Source of the DNA: Armatimonadota bacterium
GTDB lineage: Bacteria > Armatimonadota > UBA5829
DNA length: 6,663 nt
Assembly (NCBI GenBank): GCA_026415535.1
Contig: JAOAGX010000119.1
Coordinates: 1-6,663, forward strand
Direction of reading: 5' to 3'
Below are positions 5,045-6,663 of this stretch, piece by piece (positions within the stretch are counted from its first letter, which is position 1; every line of letters begins with the position of its first letter). The translations under genes were made by a program, and so were the position numbers. Under the pieces are notes generated by a model. That model was not told the DNA's origin, did not search any database, and saw nothing but the letters and a program-made list of their open reading frames with translations.

Positions 5045-5090
5045 CGCACACCTCCGGTTTAATTAGTTTTGAGATCAGACGTTCGCCTAA

Positions 5091-6644
5091 TTATTCGGCT
5101 TTGAACTCCGCATCGATAACGCCCTCGTCTTCAGTTGATTGACGACTACCGTCACCACCGGGCGTGGCGGCGTGTTCCTGTGCTGCTCCGGCCTGCGCCT
5201 GTCCCGCTTGTCCGTAGAGAATCTGTGCGAGCTTGTATGTCTGCTGTTCTAGAGCGTCGGACGCAGTCCGGATTCGCTGCGTGTCGTTCGACTCAACGGC
5301 CTTCTTGAGATCGGAGATAGCATTCTCGACCGCGAGCTTGTCATCCGAAGGAACCTTCTCTCCGAGGTCTTTAAGCATCTTCTCCGTCTGATAGATAAGT
5401 TGCTCAGCTCGGTTCTTGGCTTCGGCAGCTTCCTTGAGCCTGCGGTCTTCTTCCGCGTGAAGCTCAGCTTCCCTCATCATCTTATCGATCTCTTCTTTGG
5501 ACAACCGGGTCGAGCCGGTTATGGTGATTGACTGCTGCTTTCCGGTTGCCAGATCCTTTGCGGAGACGTTGACAATGCCGTTGGCGTCGATGTCGAACGT
5601 CACCTCAATTTGCGGCACGCCTCTAGGCGCAGGCGGAATGCCGGTCAGGTGGAACCTGCCTAGGCTGTGGTTGTACTGAGCCATCTCGGCTTCACCTTGG
5701 AGGACGTTGATCTCGACTTCCGTCTGTCCGTCGGCAGCGGTGGTGTAGATCTTCGACTTGCGCGTAGGAATGGTCGTATTACGCTCAATGAGCTTGTCCG
5801 TAATGCCGCCTAGGGTTTCGACTCCCAAGGTGAGCGGAGTCACGTCCAGGAGAACTACGTCTCTTACCTCGCCGCCGAGAACCCCCGCCTGGATTGCCGC
5901 TCCGATTGCGACGACTTCGTCCGGGTTGACGCTCTTGTTGGGTTCCTTGCCCCCAGCAAGCTTTCTCACGAGTTCCTGGACCATCGGCATCCGAGTAGCG
6001 CCTCCCACCAGGATTATCTCGTCAATATCGCTTTCGGATATTTTGGCGTCCGCAATTGCCCGCTTGAACGGCGGTATGCATCTTTCGAGCAGGTCGCGAG
6101 TCAGCTCCTCGAACTTAGCGCGTGTAATGTTTAGATCTAGGTGCTTCGGTCCAGACGCATCCGCGGTAATATAGGGCAGGTTGATACTCGTTTGCACCAT
6201 CGACGAGAGCTCTATCTTAGCTTTCTCGGCTGCCTCACGAACACGCTGGAGTGCCTGGCGGTCATTTCTGAGATCAATGCCTTGCTGCGCCTTGAACTCG
6301 TCACAAATCCAGTCCACAAGACGATTGTCCCAGTCGTCTCCGCCCAGGTGAGTGTCCCCCGAGGTGGCTTTGACCTCAAACACTCCCTCACCAACTTCTA
6401 GGAGCGAGACATCAAAAGTACCTCCGCCGAGGTCCCAAACGAGTATAGTTTCATTGCCTTTCTTGTCGAGGCCGTATGCAAGCGATGCCGCAGTCGGCTC
6501 GTTAATGATTCTCAGGACTTTAAGGCCTGCAATTTCGCCGGCGTGTTTGGTGGCCGTGCGCTGCATATCATTGAAGTACGCAGGCACCGTGATAACCGCT
6601 TCCGTAACCGGCTCGCCCAGGTAAGCCTCCGCGTCGGTCTTGAG
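5091..6644 (-). CDS. dnaK: Chaperone DnaK (Hsp70), N-terminus missing
   Basis: This is the ATP-driven chaperone that cycles between open and closed states on hydrophobic peptides with J-protein and nucleotide-exchange help. The window holds 517 genuine residues, from LKTDAEAYLGEPVTEAVITV to the stop. About 120 residues, including the phosphate-1 loop (GIDLGTTNS in the family), lie beyond the contig edge. Visible motifs, counted from the first native residue, are: NEPTAASLAYG (48-58), phosphate-2 loop DLGGGTFD (71-78), GDTHLGGDD (96-104), adenosine loop VGGATRMP (213-220), interdomain linker DVVLLDV (262-268), and substrate domain with TPLTLGVET and SLGRF-x-L-x-GIPPAPRG. A helical lid follows, then a Gly/Ala-rich tail ending VIDAEFKAE. 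No frameshift or missing key residue is seen. The apparent five-residue start MYKRQ is translated sequencing adapter, not protein. hsp20 follows after 46 bases, and the promoter is outside the window. Confidence 0.98.
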   Translation of the reverse strand, partial: LKTDAEAYLGEPVTEAVITVPAYFNDMQRTATKHAGEIAGLKVLRIINEPTAASLAYGLDKKGNETILVWDLGGGTFDVSLLEVGEGVFEVKATSGDTHLGGDDWDNRLVDWICDEFKAQQGIDLRNDRQALQRVREAAEKAKIELSSMVQTSINLPYITADASGPKHLDLNITRAKFEELTRDLLERCIPPFKRAIADAKISESDIDEIILVGGATRMPMVQELVRKLAGGKEPNKSVNPDEVVAIGAAIQAGVLGGEVRDVVLLDVTPLTLGVETLGGITDKLIERNTTIPTRKSKIYTTAADGQTEVEINVLQGEAEMAQYNHSLGRFHLTGIPPAPRGVPQIEVTFDIDANGIVNVSAKDLATGKQQSITITGSTRLSKEEIDKMMREAELHAEEDRRLKEAAEAKNRAEQLIYQTEKMLKDLGEKVPSDDKLAVENAISDLKKAVESNDTQRIRTASDALEQQTYKLAQILYGQAGQAQAGAAQEHAATPGGDGSRQSTEDEGVIDAEFKAE

Positions 6645-6663
6645 CTGTCTCTTATACACATCT
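6645..6663. other. Nextera/Tn5 mosaic-end adapter left on the contig end
   Basis: CTGTCTCTTATACACATCT is exactly the 19-base Tn5 mosaic end used in tagmentation libraries, read towards the adapter. It breaks a well-conserved dnaK frame at the last bases of the window, where no DnaK has such a sequence. It is artificial and should be trimmed. Confidence 0.97.

Overview
The window is a bacterial contig end with G+C near one half. Every recognisable gene lies on the minus strand. From right to left it carries a heat-shock cluster, a MerR-family heat-shock repressor, a cold-shock protein and a type 2 isopentenyl-diphosphate isomerase. The HspR-type repressor, TTG starts with strong Shine-Dalgarno sequences, and dispersed inverted repeats beginning GTCATTCTGAGCG fit an environmental Chloroflexota (Dehalococcoidia-like) or related Gram-positive-type lineage. 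This assignment is an inference from gene content and was not tested by any search.

Layout, in transcription order. 6663-6645 is a 19-base Tn5/Nextera mosaic end left from library preparation, so the contig breaks inside dnaK. 6644-5091 is dnaK without about its first 120 codons. 5044-4616 is hsp20. 4532-3594 is a CbpA-type J protein without a zinc finger. 3593-3220 is a gap with a decayed hairpin repeat, a possible promoter and an inverted repeat whose arms resemble HspR operator half-sites. 3219-2839 is hspR. 2809-2626 holds another repeat copy abutting a 45-bp tandem repeat. 2471-2308 is a good sigma-70-type promoter and a leader of about 130 nt for the cold-shock gene at 2307-2101, which is followed by a strong hairpin terminator. 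2002-1796 is a possible small unknown gene. 1725 to about 1385 holds the remains of the 5' part of dxs. 1402-251 is idi-2 (fni). The left end (1-164) is another repeat cluster.

The right half is a coherent proteostasis module. DnaK and its J partner refold proteins, Hsp20 holds aggregating clients, and HspR (in known systems, with DnaK as co-repressor) turns the module off. No grpE lies between these genes. The left half concerns isoprenoid precursors: an apparently intact Idi-2 sits directly behind a frameshifted, deleted dxs, the gene for the first enzyme of the MEP pathway. This dxs remnant explains most of an otherwise empty 390-base gap and is the most interesting observation here. I see no CRISPR array, tRNA, rRNA, transposase or clearly new system.
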